This document shows, piece by piece, positions 51,105 through 58,619 of a DNA stretch of 64,000 nucleotides. The position numbers were made by a program, and so were the translations under genes. The notes under the pieces were generated by a model. That model was not told the DNA's origin. It ran no database searches and was given only the letters and a program-made list of their open reading frames with translations. Position 1 is the first letter of the stretch. Each line of letters begins with the position of its first letter. Origin of the DNA: Microbacterium sp. C7(2022). GTDB taxonomy: Bacteria > Actinomycetota > Actinomycetes > Actinomycetales > Microbacteriaceae. Location of the stretch: the NCBI RefSeq assembly GCF_028823665.1, contig NZ_JAPEHV010000005.1, forward strand, positions 248,001 to 312,000, written 5' to 3'.

Positions 51105-51593
51105 TTAGTGTGCCTCGAGGGCCTCGACCAGCACGTGCAGGCGGTAGCCCAACCAATCGTAGATGCCGAATCTCGGGTCCGATTCGGCATGGGTGTCCGT
51201 GTCAGTGATCCCCAACCTGGTCGCGAGTACCAGTCGAACGGCGGCCAGCGTTCGCATCCACGCTTGCGCTTCGGCGTGGCTCAGCGCGATGGTGATCTGT
51301 TCGAGCATCGCGGCATCGTCCGGGCTGTCGGGAAGGTCGTTGGCTCGCGGGAGGTCACGCAGTACCAATGTTGCGTCCGATCGACGACGCGCGAGAAGGT
51401 CGTCCTGCGTGAGGTCACGGAATTCCTGCGCGGCGGCGTCATCGTCACGATAAGCATCCGGGACGAGTCGGGCGAGGGCAGCATCTTCGTCGACCGACGC
51501 AGAGTCATCGAGGAGTTCGATGAACTGGCCCACCAGCCCGGCGAGATGCGCGGCCTCGATGCGAGCGAATTCGAGCATGATGATCTGCGTCAT
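51105..51593 (-). CDS. DUF2017 family protein
   Basis: 162 residues from ATG 51593, which overlaps the clpS stop (ATGA). Helical, acidic: HLAGLVGQFIELLDD near 15, LTQDDLLARRRSDATLVLRD near 60, and YDWLGYRLHVLVEALE at the end. The family is found mainly in actinobacteria directly after clpS. The tight coupling suggests a role with ClpS/ClpCP proteolysis, but no activity is known to me. Confidence 0.85.
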   Translation of the reverse strand: MTQIIMLEFARIEAAHLAGLVGQFIELLDDSASVDEDAALARLVPDAYRDDDAAAQEFRDLTQDDLLARRRSDATLVLRDLPRANDLPDSPDDAAMLEQITIALSHAEAQAWMRTLAAVRLVLATRLGITDTDTHAESDPRFGIYDWLGYRLHVLVEALEAH

Positions 51594-51886
51594 TGGGGTG
51601 CCTCTCTGACGGTGGCCCACAACCCGTAGTCATGCATCGCCTGAGCGTGCAGTTCCATTTGCTCGCGGGCGCCCTCCGCGACGACCGCGTGCCCGTCATG
51701 GTGAACGGCGAGCATGAGTTTCTCTGCGGCGGGCCGAGGAAGCGCGAAGTACGTCTGGAACACGTGCGTGACGTAGTTCATCAGGTTGACGGGGTCATCC
51801 CACACGACCGTTTGCCACGGTCGTTTCGCGTGGTGGTCCACGAGACTCTGACGGTCAATGTCGGGAACGGCGAGCGGCGCCATCAT
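51590..51886 (-). CDS. clpS: ATP-dependent Clp protease adaptor ClpS
   Basis: 98 residues. WQTVVWDDPVNLMNYVTHVF near 24 holds the conserved W-D-D-P-V-N motif that binds N-end-rule residues; RPAAEKLMLAVHHDGHAVVA near 50 and GAREQMELHAQAMHDYGLWA follow. Delivers N-degron substrates to ClpC1/ClpA. ATG 51886 lies on the stop of the upstream metallopeptidase gene (ATGA); a GTG at 51892 is an alternative. Confidence 0.94.
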   Translation of the reverse strand: MMAPLAVPDIDRQSLVDHHAKRPWQTVVWDDPVNLMNYVTHVFQTYFALPRPAAEKLMLAVHHDGHAVVAEGAREQMELHAQAMHDYGLWATVREAPQ

Positions 51887-52230
51887 GCCCACCCGAGTTC
51901 GTGGAGACGCGCGTCGTCGATCCCGTAGAAGTGCGCGATTTCATGCACGAGTGTGGTGTGAACCTCGTCACGCAGACTGGCCTCGTCATCGCACGCCGCA
52001 AGATGGGCTTCGCGAAAGACGATGATGCGATCGGGGAGCTCGCCGACTCCGTAGCGATCGCGTTCGGTGAGAGCCCACCCGTCGTAGAGGCCCAGGAGCT
52101 CTCCGTCGGCCTCATCACTGCGGTCTTCGACGACGAAGATCACGTTGTCTAAGCCGTCGACCATGTCGTCAGGAAGCCGATCGAGTTCATCGATCACGAG
52201 TTGTTCGAAGGCTGCGGCATCCATTTCCAT
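51883..52230 (-). CDS. Zincin-like metallopeptidase family protein
   Basis: 115 residues from ATG 52230 (GGAG at spacing 6). The C-terminal half contains TTLVHEIAHFYGIDDARLHE, the HExxH zinc-protease motif plus a downstream Glu/Asp-rich helix, matching small minimal zincins of the MtfA/DUF1025 kind. N-terminal block ELDRLPDDMVDGLDNVIFVV. Starts a three-gene unit with clpS and DUF2017, all linked by 4-nt overlaps. Substrate unknown. Confidence 0.85.
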   Translation of the reverse strand: MEMDAAAFEQLVIDELDRLPDDMVDGLDNVIFVVEDRSDEADGELLGLYDGWALTERDRYGVGELPDRIIVFREAHLAACDDEASLRDEVHTTLVHEIAHFYGIDDARLHELGWA

Positions 52231-52246
52231 CAGCAACTCCGACGCT

Positions 52247-52322
52247 TGGGGTGAGTAACGGGGCTCGAACCCGCGACATCGGCCACCACAAGGCCGCGCT
52301 CTACCAACTGAGCTATACCCAC
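52247..52322 (-). tRNA. tRNA-His (GTG)
   Basis: Full cloverleaf on the minus strand. Acceptor GTGGGTA/TACTCAC, D-arm GCTC...GAGC, anticodon stem CGGCC/GGCCG with loop TTGTGGT (anticodon GTG), T-arm GCGGG-TTCGAGC-CCCGT, discriminator C and encoded CCA. Base 52323 encodes G, matching the extra G-1 of tRNA-His opposite C73. Confidence 0.97.
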
Positions 52323-52359
52323 CATGTCTCCCGCATCAGCGGGCAACCAGAATATTCTC

Positions 52360-52983
52360 TCACATTCTGGAGGCGAATGATGACACTGCGACGGAAGCGG
52401 CCGCCTTCGCCTCGTCGCTGGTCGGCCCGGGTTCGGGAACGAAGACGATGCTCCGGTAGTACGCCAGTTCGCGGATGGACTCGAGGATGTCGGCGAGGGC
52501 GCGGTGGCCACCGTCCTTGGTGGGCGCGTGAATGTAGCTGCGCGGGTACCAGCGCTGAGCGAGTTCCTTCACGCTCGACACATCAACGCTGCGATAGTGC
52601 AACCACCGATCGACTCTCGGCATGTACTTGGCCAAGAACATACGGTCAGTGCCGATGGTGTTGCCCGCGAGGGGAGACTTACCCTCGGCTGTGAACTGTT
52701 GGATGTACTCGAGCACCTGGTACTCGGCATCGGCGAGGCTCACACCTTGGGGAATTTCCGTCAGCAGGCCTGACTTCTCGTGCATGTTGCGCACGAAGTC
52801 GTTCATGTTCTCCAGCGCCGACTTGTCGGGCTTGATGACGACCTGGAATCCCGGGTCGAGAGGGGTGAGATCGAAGTCGGTGACGACGACGGCGATCTCG
52901 ACGAGTTCGTCGATCGAAGGATCGAGACCCGTCATCTCACAGTCGATCCATACGAGACGATCGTTCTTGGAACCGGCAGCCAT
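52360..52983 (-). CDS. orn: Oligoribonuclease
   Basis: 207 residues; 3'-5' exoribonuclease for 2-5-nt RNA and pGpG. DEDDh residues: LVWIDCEMTGLDPSIDELVE near 12 (Asp, Glu), NTIGTDRMFLAKYMP near 108 (Asp) and KDGGHRALADILESI near 155 (His, Asp). ATG 52983 has TAGGCT 6 nt upstream. Lies between two tRNA genes of the same strand. Has a short Ala/Ser-rich C-terminal tail. Confidence 0.95.
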   Translation of the reverse strand: MAAGSKNDRLVWIDCEMTGLDPSIDELVEIAVVVTDFDLTPLDPGFQVVIKPDKSALENMNDFVRNMHEKSGLLTEIPQGVSLADAEYQVLEYIQQFTAEGKSPLAGNTIGTDRMFLAKYMPRVDRWLHYRSVDVSSVKELAQRWYPRSYIHAPTKDGGHRALADILESIRELAYYRSIVFVPEPGPTSDEAKAAASVAVSSFASRM

Positions 52984-52989
52984 ATACAC

Positions 52990-52995
52990 AGCCTA
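52990..52995 (-). promoter_or_regulatory. Putative orn -10, leaderless
   Basis: Minus strand TAGGCT, 6 nt, ATG at 52983. Confidence 0.5.
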
Positions 52996-53058
52996 TTGGT
53001 CGCATCCGACAGCCATGCCTGCCATGTGCGCCGAGTGCTGGTCGCCGCCGCGGATTTG

Positions 53059-53131
53059 CCCCCCCGGGAGGATTCGAACCCCCGACCTTGCGGGTAGAAA
53101 CCGCTCGCTCTGTCCCCTGAGCTACGGAGGG
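53059..53131 (-). tRNA. tRNA-Arg (TCT)
   Basis: Cloverleaf on the minus strand: acceptor CCCTCCG/CGGGGGG, D-arm GCTC...GAGC, anticodon loop TTTCTAC (anticodon TCT), T-arm GGGGG-TTCGAAT-CCTCC, discriminator G. CCA is not encoded. The outermost anticodon-stem pair is an A-A mismatch; the rest pairs. Confidence 0.93.
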
Positions 53132-53208
53132 AAAGGTGCATCCAGATTACCTGCTCGGTGAGGGATGCGATGGACGCTTGGCCCCTGGCGGTCCCACTGA
53201 GACAGGCG

Positions 53209-53214
53209 TAGCGT
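53209..53214 (+). promoter_or_regulatory. Putative -10 for the 53244 gene
   Basis: TAGCGT, leader of about 23 nt with GAGAGGAG before the ATG. Confidence 0.4.
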
Positions 53215-53243
53215 CAGAGCAGTATCACGAGAGGAGTTCTGTC

Positions 53244-53456
53244 ATGAGCACCACCGAGACACACCACGCACTCTGGATCGCATACGGGCGAGGCGGAGTG
53301 GCGGGCAGTATCCGCAAGGACGCGGATGGCTACACCGTCACTATGGCCGGAGCCGACGAGGCGACCGGGACGTATCCGACGATGGAAGTGGCGAAGAGTG
53401 CGCTGCACTCTCATATGACACCGGGGAGCGATTGGCCCGAGTTCCGCGAGCATTGA
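53244..53456 (+). CDS. Small conserved-type protein of unknown function
   Basis: 70 residues, ATG 53244 with AGGAG at spacing 7. Sequence alternates polar and hydrophobic (ALWIAYGRGGVAGSIRKDAD, GYTVTMAGADEATGTYPTM), suggesting a small beta-rich domain, and ends WPEFREH. No family name is assigned. Its 3' 116 bp overlap the antisense 3' end of the yczE-like gene. Confidence 0.65.
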   Translation: MSTTETHHALWIAYGRGGVAGSIRKDADGYTVTMAGADEATGTYPTMEVAKSALHSHMTPGSDWPEFREH

Positions 53457-54021
53457 CGTCGAGGATCGGCAACGCGAGCTGAACGAGCGGGCCGATCAAG
53501 ACGGCAAACAGCACGGTGCCGATACCGACGGTGCCGCCGAGAAACCAGCCTGCGGTGAGCACAGTGAGTTCAACCCCGCCGCGACAGAGCCAGATCGGCC
53601 ATCCCCAGCGTGCGTGCATGCCGGTCATCAGCCCGTCGCGAGGTCCTGGTCCGAAGTGCGCGCCGAGGTAGAGGCCCGATGCGACGGCCACGGTGCCGAT
53701 GCCCGTCATCAGTACGGCGAATTGTGCGCCGAAGCCTTCGATTGGCGGAACGAGCCACAGGGTCGCCTGCATGCTCGTGCCGACGATGAGCACGTTGGCG
53801 AGCGTTCCGACGCCGGGCTTCTGGCGTAGCGGAATCCACGCGAGGAGGACGAGCGCACCGAGAATGTTCGTGATCCACCCGATGCCGATGCCGGTGTGAA
53901 GGGACAAACCCTCAGCGAACACGGTCCACGGGTCCACACCGAGGCCAGCGCGCACGGTCAGGGCGCATCCGGCGCCGTACATGAGCAAACCCACGAGGAG
54001 CTGCACGATTCTTCGAGGCAT
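53341..54021 (-). CDS. YczE-like membrane protein
   Basis: 226 residues from ATG 54021 (MPRRIVQLLVGLLMYGAGCA); an ATG at 54048 is possible. Five to six hydrophobic segments, with GLGVDPWTVFAEGLS near 32 and FGPGPRDGLMTGMHARWG near 128, the conserved PGP-R-D block of the YczE family. The last 35 residues are Ser/Arg-rich and lie antisense to the 53244 gene. Divergent from a MocR regulator, a pairing known for YczE-family genes. Transport substrate unknown. Confidence 0.82.
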   Translation of the reverse strand: MPRRIVQLLVGLLMYGAGCALTVRAGLGVDPWTVFAEGLSLHTGIGIGWITNILGALVLLAWIPLRQKPGVGTLANVLIVGTSMQATLWLVPPIEGFGAQFAVLMTGIGTVAVASGLYLGAHFGPGPRDGLMTGMHARWGWPIWLCRGGVELTVLTAGWFLGGTVGIGTVLFAVLIGPLVQLALPILDVNARGTRANRSPVSYESAAHSSPLPSSDTSRSPRRLRP

Positions 54022-54029
54022 GGCGCCAT

Positions 54030-54072
54030 CCAATAGCAGTATTGGCATGTGGGAGGTATGCCAATTCGCATA
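54030..54072. promoter_or_regulatory. Palindromic operator between yczE-like gene and mocR
   Basis: Nested inverted repeats: CCAAT-N6-ATTGG (54030-54045); ATTGGCAT-N9-ATGCCAAT (54041-54065); TATGC-N6-GCATA (54057-54072). They overlap the mocR -10 and cover the 5' region of the yczE-like transcript. Likely the MocR binding site controlling both genes (inference). Confidence 0.6.
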
Positions 54073-54076
54073 CAGT
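54071..54076 (+). promoter_or_regulatory. Putative mocR -10, leaderless
   Basis: TACAGT, 6 nt, ATG at 54083; overlaps the last inverted repeat of the operator. Confidence 0.5.
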
Positions 54077-54082
54077 GGCTGG

Positions 54083-55507
54083 ATGGATTCCCGCATCTCT
54101 GCTCGCGCGCTGGCCAGTGCCCTGGGCGGGTGGCGCAATCGCGAACCGGTGTACGAGGCGTTGGCCGACGGTATCCGCCTCCTCTGCCTCGACAATCGCA
54201 TTGCTGCCCGGACCACATTGCCTGCTGAGAGGGAGCTGGCCGGTGCGCTGAACGTGAGCCGCAGCACGGTAGCCGCTGCGTACCGCAGTCTGCGCGACAC
54301 CGGTCACATCCTTAGCGTGCGGGGTTCGGGTAGCGTCACTCTCGCCCTGCAGCGGCATGATCCGGGGTTGACCAGTCCGACCGACGGCGTGATCGATCTG
54401 CAGCAGGCAAGCCCCTCCGCATGGCCAGGATTGGCTGGCGTGCTGATGGAGGCTGCCGGCGACAGTGCGGCACTCGTCGCACGCGTCGGTTACGACGTGC
54501 TCGGTCGGTACGATCTGCGATCGGCCATCGCTAGGCGATACAGCGAGCGGGGACTACCGACCGATCCGAGTGAGGTGCTGGTCACCACCGGCGCACAAAG
54601 CGCCATTCACCTCTTGGCGACCGTCATGCTCGGCCGAGGCGATCGTGCGCTCATGGAGACGCCCACATACCCGCACGCCGCTGATGCGCTACGCAAGGCA
54701 GGCGCGCGACTGGGCGCGATACCGGTGGACACACTCTTGGGCTGGGACGTGGACCGCGCCGAGCAAGCCTTTGCGCGAACCCTGCCCGTGATGGCTTATC
54801 TGATGCCGGACTTCCAGAATCCGACGGGGCGAAGCATGTCAGCGCACGAGCGGTCGGTGTTCGCGCGTGCGGCCGAACGGGCGGGCACGCTCCTGGTGCT
54901 CGACGAGACTACGGCAGATCTCGACATCGACCGCGGACCGGTTCAGCGTGGCTTCGACGATATCGATCCGACGCTGGTGGTGCGTGTGGGGTCGCTCGGA
55001 AAGACCGTATGGGGCGGGCTTCGAGTGGGCTGGATCCGGGCCCACGACAGCCTCATCCGGCGGCTGGTTGCCGCACGATCCACCCACGATCTCGGAACCC
55101 CCGAATTCGAACAAGCGGTCGCGACGCGCCTGATTCGCGGCCTCGATGATGTGCTGCCGCAACGGGCCGAGTTGCTTAGGGCAGGACGGGATGCCGCGAC
55201 AGACGAACTGCGCGCGCTGCTGCCTGAGTGGAACGTCCCTCACGTTCCCGGTGGCGTTGCCATGTGGGTGGAGCTCGACGCGCCGCTCAGTTCAGCGCTC
55301 GTGATGGACGTCCGCTCCCGAGGCGTTCTCCTTTCAGCCGGACCGCGCTTCTCGGTGGATGGCGGGCATGACCGGCATTTGCGCATCCCGTTCACGGCCT
55401 CCACGGAGGACACGCGCCGGGCGATCGGCGCTCTGGCTGAGTCGTGGCAGTCTGTGCGGGCTGGTGCCCCCGTGTCGTGGGCGCCGGGGATCGAGGCCGT
55501 GGTCTAG
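54083..55507 (+). CDS. MocR-type (GntR winged helix plus aminotransferase-like) regulator
   Basis: 474 residues. GntR wHTH about 10-85 (LPAERELAGALNVSRSTVAA near 52, GSGSVTLA), linker, then fold-type I aminotransferase domain with TTGAQSAIHLLATVMLGRGD near 170, MPDFQNPTGRSM near 240 and PLP Lys in VGSLGKTVWGGLRVGW near 307. Such proteins sense PLP or amino compounds. Start 54083 is preferred over upstream ATGs because of the -10 at N6. Divergent from the yczE-like gene, its probable target. Confidence 0.9.
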   Translation: MDSRISARALASALGGWRNREPVYEALADGIRLLCLDNRIAARTTLPAERELAGALNVSRSTVAAAYRSLRDTGHILSVRGSGSVTLALQRHDPGLTSPTDGVIDLQQASPSAWPGLAGVLMEAAGDSAALVARVGYDVLGRYDLRSAIARRYSERGLPTDPSEVLVTTGAQSAIHLLATVMLGRGDRALMETPTYPHAADALRKAGARLGAIPVDTLLGWDVDRAEQAFARTLPVMAYLMPDFQNPTGRSMSAHERSVFARAAERAGTLLVLDETTADLDIDRGPVQRGFDDIDPTLVVRVGSLGKTVWGGLRVGWIRAHDSLIRRLVAARSTHDLGTPEFEQAVATRLIRGLDDVLPQRAELLRAGRDAATDELRALLPEWNVPHVPGGVAMWVELDAPLSSALVMDVRSRGVLLSAGPRFSVDGGHDRHLRIPFTASTEDTRRAIGALAESWQSVRAGAPVSWAPGIEAVV

Positions 55508-55590
55508 AGGCTCCTCCCCAGAGGGCACTGCTGGGTCGCCCATCCACATATGCCGTCCGCAGCGAAGAGGGGGATGGACAGGCGAGCCAT

Positions 55591-55656
55591 GGTGGAGAAA
55601 CCACCGGCGCTCGCCGGGCACGCGGGCGCCGGTGGATCCCTGAGATGGCCTCAGGG
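55591..55656 (+). ncRNA. ssb leader with competing hairpins
   Basis: GGTGG-agaaa-CCACC (55591-55605) competes with CCACCGGCGC (55601-55610) pairing GCGCCGGTGG (55626-55635), sharing 55601-55605. A third hairpin, CCCTGAG/CTCAGGG (55638-55656), ends 10 nt before the Shine-Dalgarno. It could be the mocR terminator, a translational control element, or both. Confidence 0.4.
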
Positions 55657-55678
55657 GAACCGCATGAAAGGCGACCAC

Positions 55679-56248
55679 ATGAACGACACCATCACGATCA
55701 CCGGGAATCTCGCCGCAGACCCAGAGATGCGACGAACCAGCCAGGGCGTGCCCGTGGTCAACTTCCGCGTCGGAAGCAGCGTGCGGCGATTCGACCGCGC
55801 ACAGGGAACATGGACCGACGAAAGTACGAACTGGTACAGCGTGTCGGCGTTTCGTGGTCTGGGGCAGAACGCTTTCCACTCGCTGCGCAAGGGCAGCCCC
55901 GTGGTGGTCAGTGGTCGGCTCGTGCTGCGAACGTGGGACGCGAATGGCACCATGCGCACGTCGGCTGACATCGAGGCGGAAGCCATCGGGCACGACCTGC
56001 GGTGGGGTGTGGTGACGATGGAACGGCAACCCGCCACCGAGGGTGCGGCTGCCGGGGAGGCGTCAACAGGCGAGAACGGCGAGTGGAAGGTGGAAGGCGC
56101 AACCGAGGAATGGGAGACGGCGGCACTCGGTCAGGCGAACGAATCCGCGGCGGTCGCTGACGGTGGCACGGCAGCCGAGGCGGGAGCACTTGTCGGGGCG
56201 GGCAGCGGCCTGGGGGAGAATGCGTCGGCGTCGTCAGGTCCGTTCTGA
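55679..56248 (+). CDS. Single-stranded DNA-binding protein, atypical C-terminus
   Basis: 189 residues from ATG 55679 (MNDTITITGNLAADPEMRRT), with GAAAGG at spacing 7. OB fold about 1-110: VPVVNFRVGSSVRRFDR near 22, WYSVSAFRGLGQNAFHSLRK near 48 and GSPVVVSGRLVLRTWDANG. The tail is Ala/Gly/Glu-rich but ends SASSGPF, without the acidic DDxxPF tip that recruits repair proteins. Likely a secondary SSB; the housekeeping ssb usually sits with rpsF/rpsR, not seen here. Confidence 0.88.
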   Translation: MNDTITITGNLAADPEMRRTSQGVPVVNFRVGSSVRRFDRAQGTWTDESTNWYSVSAFRGLGQNAFHSLRKGSPVVVSGRLVLRTWDANGTMRTSADIEAEAIGHDLRWGVVTMERQPATEGAAAGEASTGENGEWKVEGATEEWETAALGQANESAAVADGGTAAEAGALVGAGSGLGENASASSGPF

Positions 56249-56284
56249 TCCGTGCGCGCGAGAAAGACCCGTCGTCGTCGCCCG

Positions 56285-56290
56285 TAGACT
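56285..56290 (+). promoter_or_regulatory. Putative -10, leaderless, for the 56298 gene
   Basis: TAGACT, 7 nt, GTG at 56298. Confidence 0.5.
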
Positions 56291-56297
56291 CGGGGGT

Positions 56298-56831
56298 GTG
56301 CATCGCAGGTCCGAACACTTCGCCACAAGGCCGTCTGCGCGTTCGTTGCGCCGAAGCGCGGTAGCCGCGATCGCTCTCGGAGTGCTCGCCCTCGCGGGAT
56401 GCACGTCGGAACAGCCGGAGCCGACCCCGACGACGGTGGAGCCCTCGGCCAGCGCTACTGCTGAGCCTTCAGTGACCCCGACCCCGACTCCGACCGAGCC
56501 GCAATTCGATGCGGACGGCACGGCGGAGGACAACCTTCCGGTGTTCGCGCTCGTCGTTGGTGAGGTCTGGGAGTCTGACGATCGCCAAGCGGGGCGAGCG
56601 TACATCGATGCGCTCGTCGCCGTGGGCTTCGACATTTCCGACATGGAGGTGACGGAGGACTACTCGACGGTCGGCAACCACGCGGAGAGCATCCAGTTCT
56701 CGGTGCTGTGGGGCGAGGACTGCCTCGTCGGTCAAGTGGGCCCGGCCACCGGTGACCCCGTCGCGACGATTCTCCCTGCTCTGGCCGGGGGAACATGTTT
56801 GATCGGGGACACGCGCGACATCGACTGGTGA
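56298..56831 (+). CDS. Lipoprotein of unknown function
   Basis: 177 residues from GTG 56298. Basic N-terminus, hydrophobic run, lipobox ALAGC (Cys near 34), Pro/Thr-rich linker (TPTPTPTEP), then a domain about 75-177 with ALVVGEVWESDDRQAGRAYI, SIQFSVLWGEDCLVGQVG and a C-terminal GGTCLIGDTRDIDW; two Cys could form a disulfide. Similar small lipoproteins are common in Microbacteriaceae; function unknown. Confidence 0.75.
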   Translation: MHRRSEHFATRPSARSLRRSAVAAIALGVLALAGCTSEQPEPTPTTVEPSASATAEPSVTPTPTPTEPQFDADGTAEDNLPVFALVVGEVWESDDRQAGRAYIDALVAVGFDISDMEVTEDYSTVGNHAESIQFSVLWGEDCLVGQVGPATGDPVATILPALAGGTCLIGDTRDIDW

Positions 56832-56939
56832 GTCTTCGCCGCCCCGGTCGAATCGATGCCCATGTGCACGACGGTCACGTGACGCTGTGGCCGGTAGGCT
56901 GGGTCGCTGACGTCGATTCTGCAAGGAGAGCACATCCGC

Positions 56940-58619
56940 ATGGCTGAGTACATCTACTCCATGGTCCGCGCCCGCAAGGCGGTGGGCGAAAAGCTGATCC
57001 TCGATGACGTGACCATGGCGTTCCTGCCTGGCGCGAAGATCGGCATGGTCGGCCCCAACGGCGCCGGAAAGTCGACGATCCTCAAGATCATGGCGGGCCT
57101 GGACACTCCCTCCAATGGTGAAGCGAAACTGAGCCCGGGTTTCACCGTCGGCATCCTGATGCAGGAGCCCGAACTCGACGAGTCCAAGACGGTGCTCGAG
57201 AACATCCAGGACGGCGTGGCGATCAAGGCCAAGCTCGACCGCTTCAACGAGATCTCCGCTCTCATGGCGGAGCCGGATGCCGACTTTGATGCGCTCCTGG
57301 CTGAAATGGGCGTCCTGCAGGAAGACATCGACGCGGCAGATGGCTGGGACCTGGATTCTCAGCTGGAGCAGGCGATGGATGCGTTGCGCACGCCACCGGG
57401 AGACGAGCCGGTCACGAAGCTCTCCGGTGGTGAGCGTCGTCGCGTTGCACTGGCGAAGCTCTTGCTGCAGAAGCCGGACCTCCTGCTCCTTGACGAGCCT
57501 ACGAACCACCTCGACGCCGAGAGTGTCCTTTGGCTCGAGCAGCACCTCAAGTCCTACAAGGGTGCGGTCATCGCGATCACCCACGACCGCTACTTCCTCG
57601 ACAACGTCGCCGAATGGATCGCCGAAGTCGACCGCGGTCGTCTTATCGGATACGAGGGTAACTACTCGACCTACCTTGAGAAGAAGGGCGAGCGCCTCGA
57701 AGTTCAGGGCAAAAAAGACGCGAAGCTTGCCAAACGTCTCAAAGACGAACTCGAATGGGTGCGCTCCTCAGCGAAGGGACGCCAGACCAAGTCGAAGGCA
57801 CGTCTGCAGCGGTACGAGGAGATGGCCGCTGAGGCTGAGCGCACCCGCAAGCTGGACTTCGAAGAGATCCAGATCCCGGCCGGTCCGCGCCTGGGTAACG
57901 TCGTCATCGAAGCGAAGAAGCTGCACAAGGGCTTCGGCGACCGCACGCTCATCGACGGTCTGAGTTTCAGCCTGCCGCCGAACGGCATCGTCGGCGTGAT
58001 CGGCCCGAACGGCGTCGGAAAGACCACGCTGTTCAAGACGATCGTGGGCCTCGAGCCCCTTGACGGCGGAGACTTGAAGATCGGCGAGACCGTCAAGATC
58101 AGCTACGTCGACCAGAGTCGCGCGAACATCGATCCGAACAAGACGCTGTGGGAAGTGGTTTCGGACGGTCTGGACATCATCACCGTGGGCAAGACGGAGA
58201 TCCCCTCGCGCGCCTACGTGTCGAAGTTCGGCTTCAAGGGGCCGGACCAGCAGAAGAAGGCCGGCGTGCTCTCGGGCGGAGAGCGCAACCGCCTGAACTT
58301 GGCTCTCACGCTCAAAGAGGGAGGCAACTTGCTGCTCCTTGATGAGCCGACGAACGACCTGGACGTCGAGACCCTCAGCTCGCTTGAGAACGCGCTGCTG
58401 GAGTTCCCCGGTTGTGCGGTCGTCATCACACACGATCGGTGGTTCCTCGACCGCATTGCCACGCACATCCTCGCGTACGAGGGCACTGACGAGGCGCCCG
58501 ACCAGTGGTATTGGTTCGAGGGGAACTTCGAGGCGTACGAGGCGAACAAGATCGAACGTCTGGGGCCGGATGCCGCCAACCCCCACCGCTCAACGCACCG
58601 CAAGCTGACCCGTGACTGA
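56940..58619 (+). CDS. ettA: ABC-F protein EttA
   Basis: 559 residues, two ABC ATPase domains without membrane segments. Walker A GPNGAGKSTILKIMAG near 38 and GPNGVGKTTLFKTIVG near 357; signatures LSGGERRRVALAKLL near 162 and LSGGERNRLNLALTL near 442; Walker B LLLLDEPTNHLDAES and LLLLDEPTNDLDVET. The interdomain P-site tRNA-interaction linker is about 240-310. EttA binds the ribosomal E site and gates the first peptide bond by energy status. AAGGAG about 11 nt upstream. Confidence 0.95.
   Translation: MAEYIYSMVRARKAVGEKLILDDVTMAFLPGAKIGMVGPNGAGKSTILKIMAGLDTPSNGEAKLSPGFTVGILMQEPELDESKTVLENIQDGVAIKAKLDRFNEISALMAEPDADFDALLAEMGVLQEDIDAADGWDLDSQLEQAMDALRTPPGDEPVTKLSGGERRRVALAKLLLQKPDLLLLDEPTNHLDAESVLWLEQHLKSYKGAVIAITHDRYFLDNVAEWIAEVDRGRLIGYEGNYSTYLEKKGERLEVQGKKDAKLAKRLKDELEWVRSSAKGRQTKSKARLQRYEEMAAEAERTRKLDFEEIQIPAGPRLGNVVIEAKKLHKGFGDRTLIDGLSFSLPPNGIVGVIGPNGVGKTTLFKTIVGLEPLDGGDLKIGETVKISYVDQSRANIDPNKTLWEVVSDGLDIITVGKTEIPSRAYVSKFGFKGPDQQKKAGVLSGGERNRLNLALTLKEGGNLLLLDEPTNDLDVETLSSLENALLEFPGCAVVITHDRWFLDRIATHILAYEGTDEAPDQWYWFEGNFEAYEANKIERLGPDAANPHRSTHRKLTRD

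Noticed and set aside
52247..53131. tRNA genes as integration sites for a mobile element.
   Set aside because: No repeated tRNA 3' end, integrase or foreign-looking DNA was seen around either tRNA.
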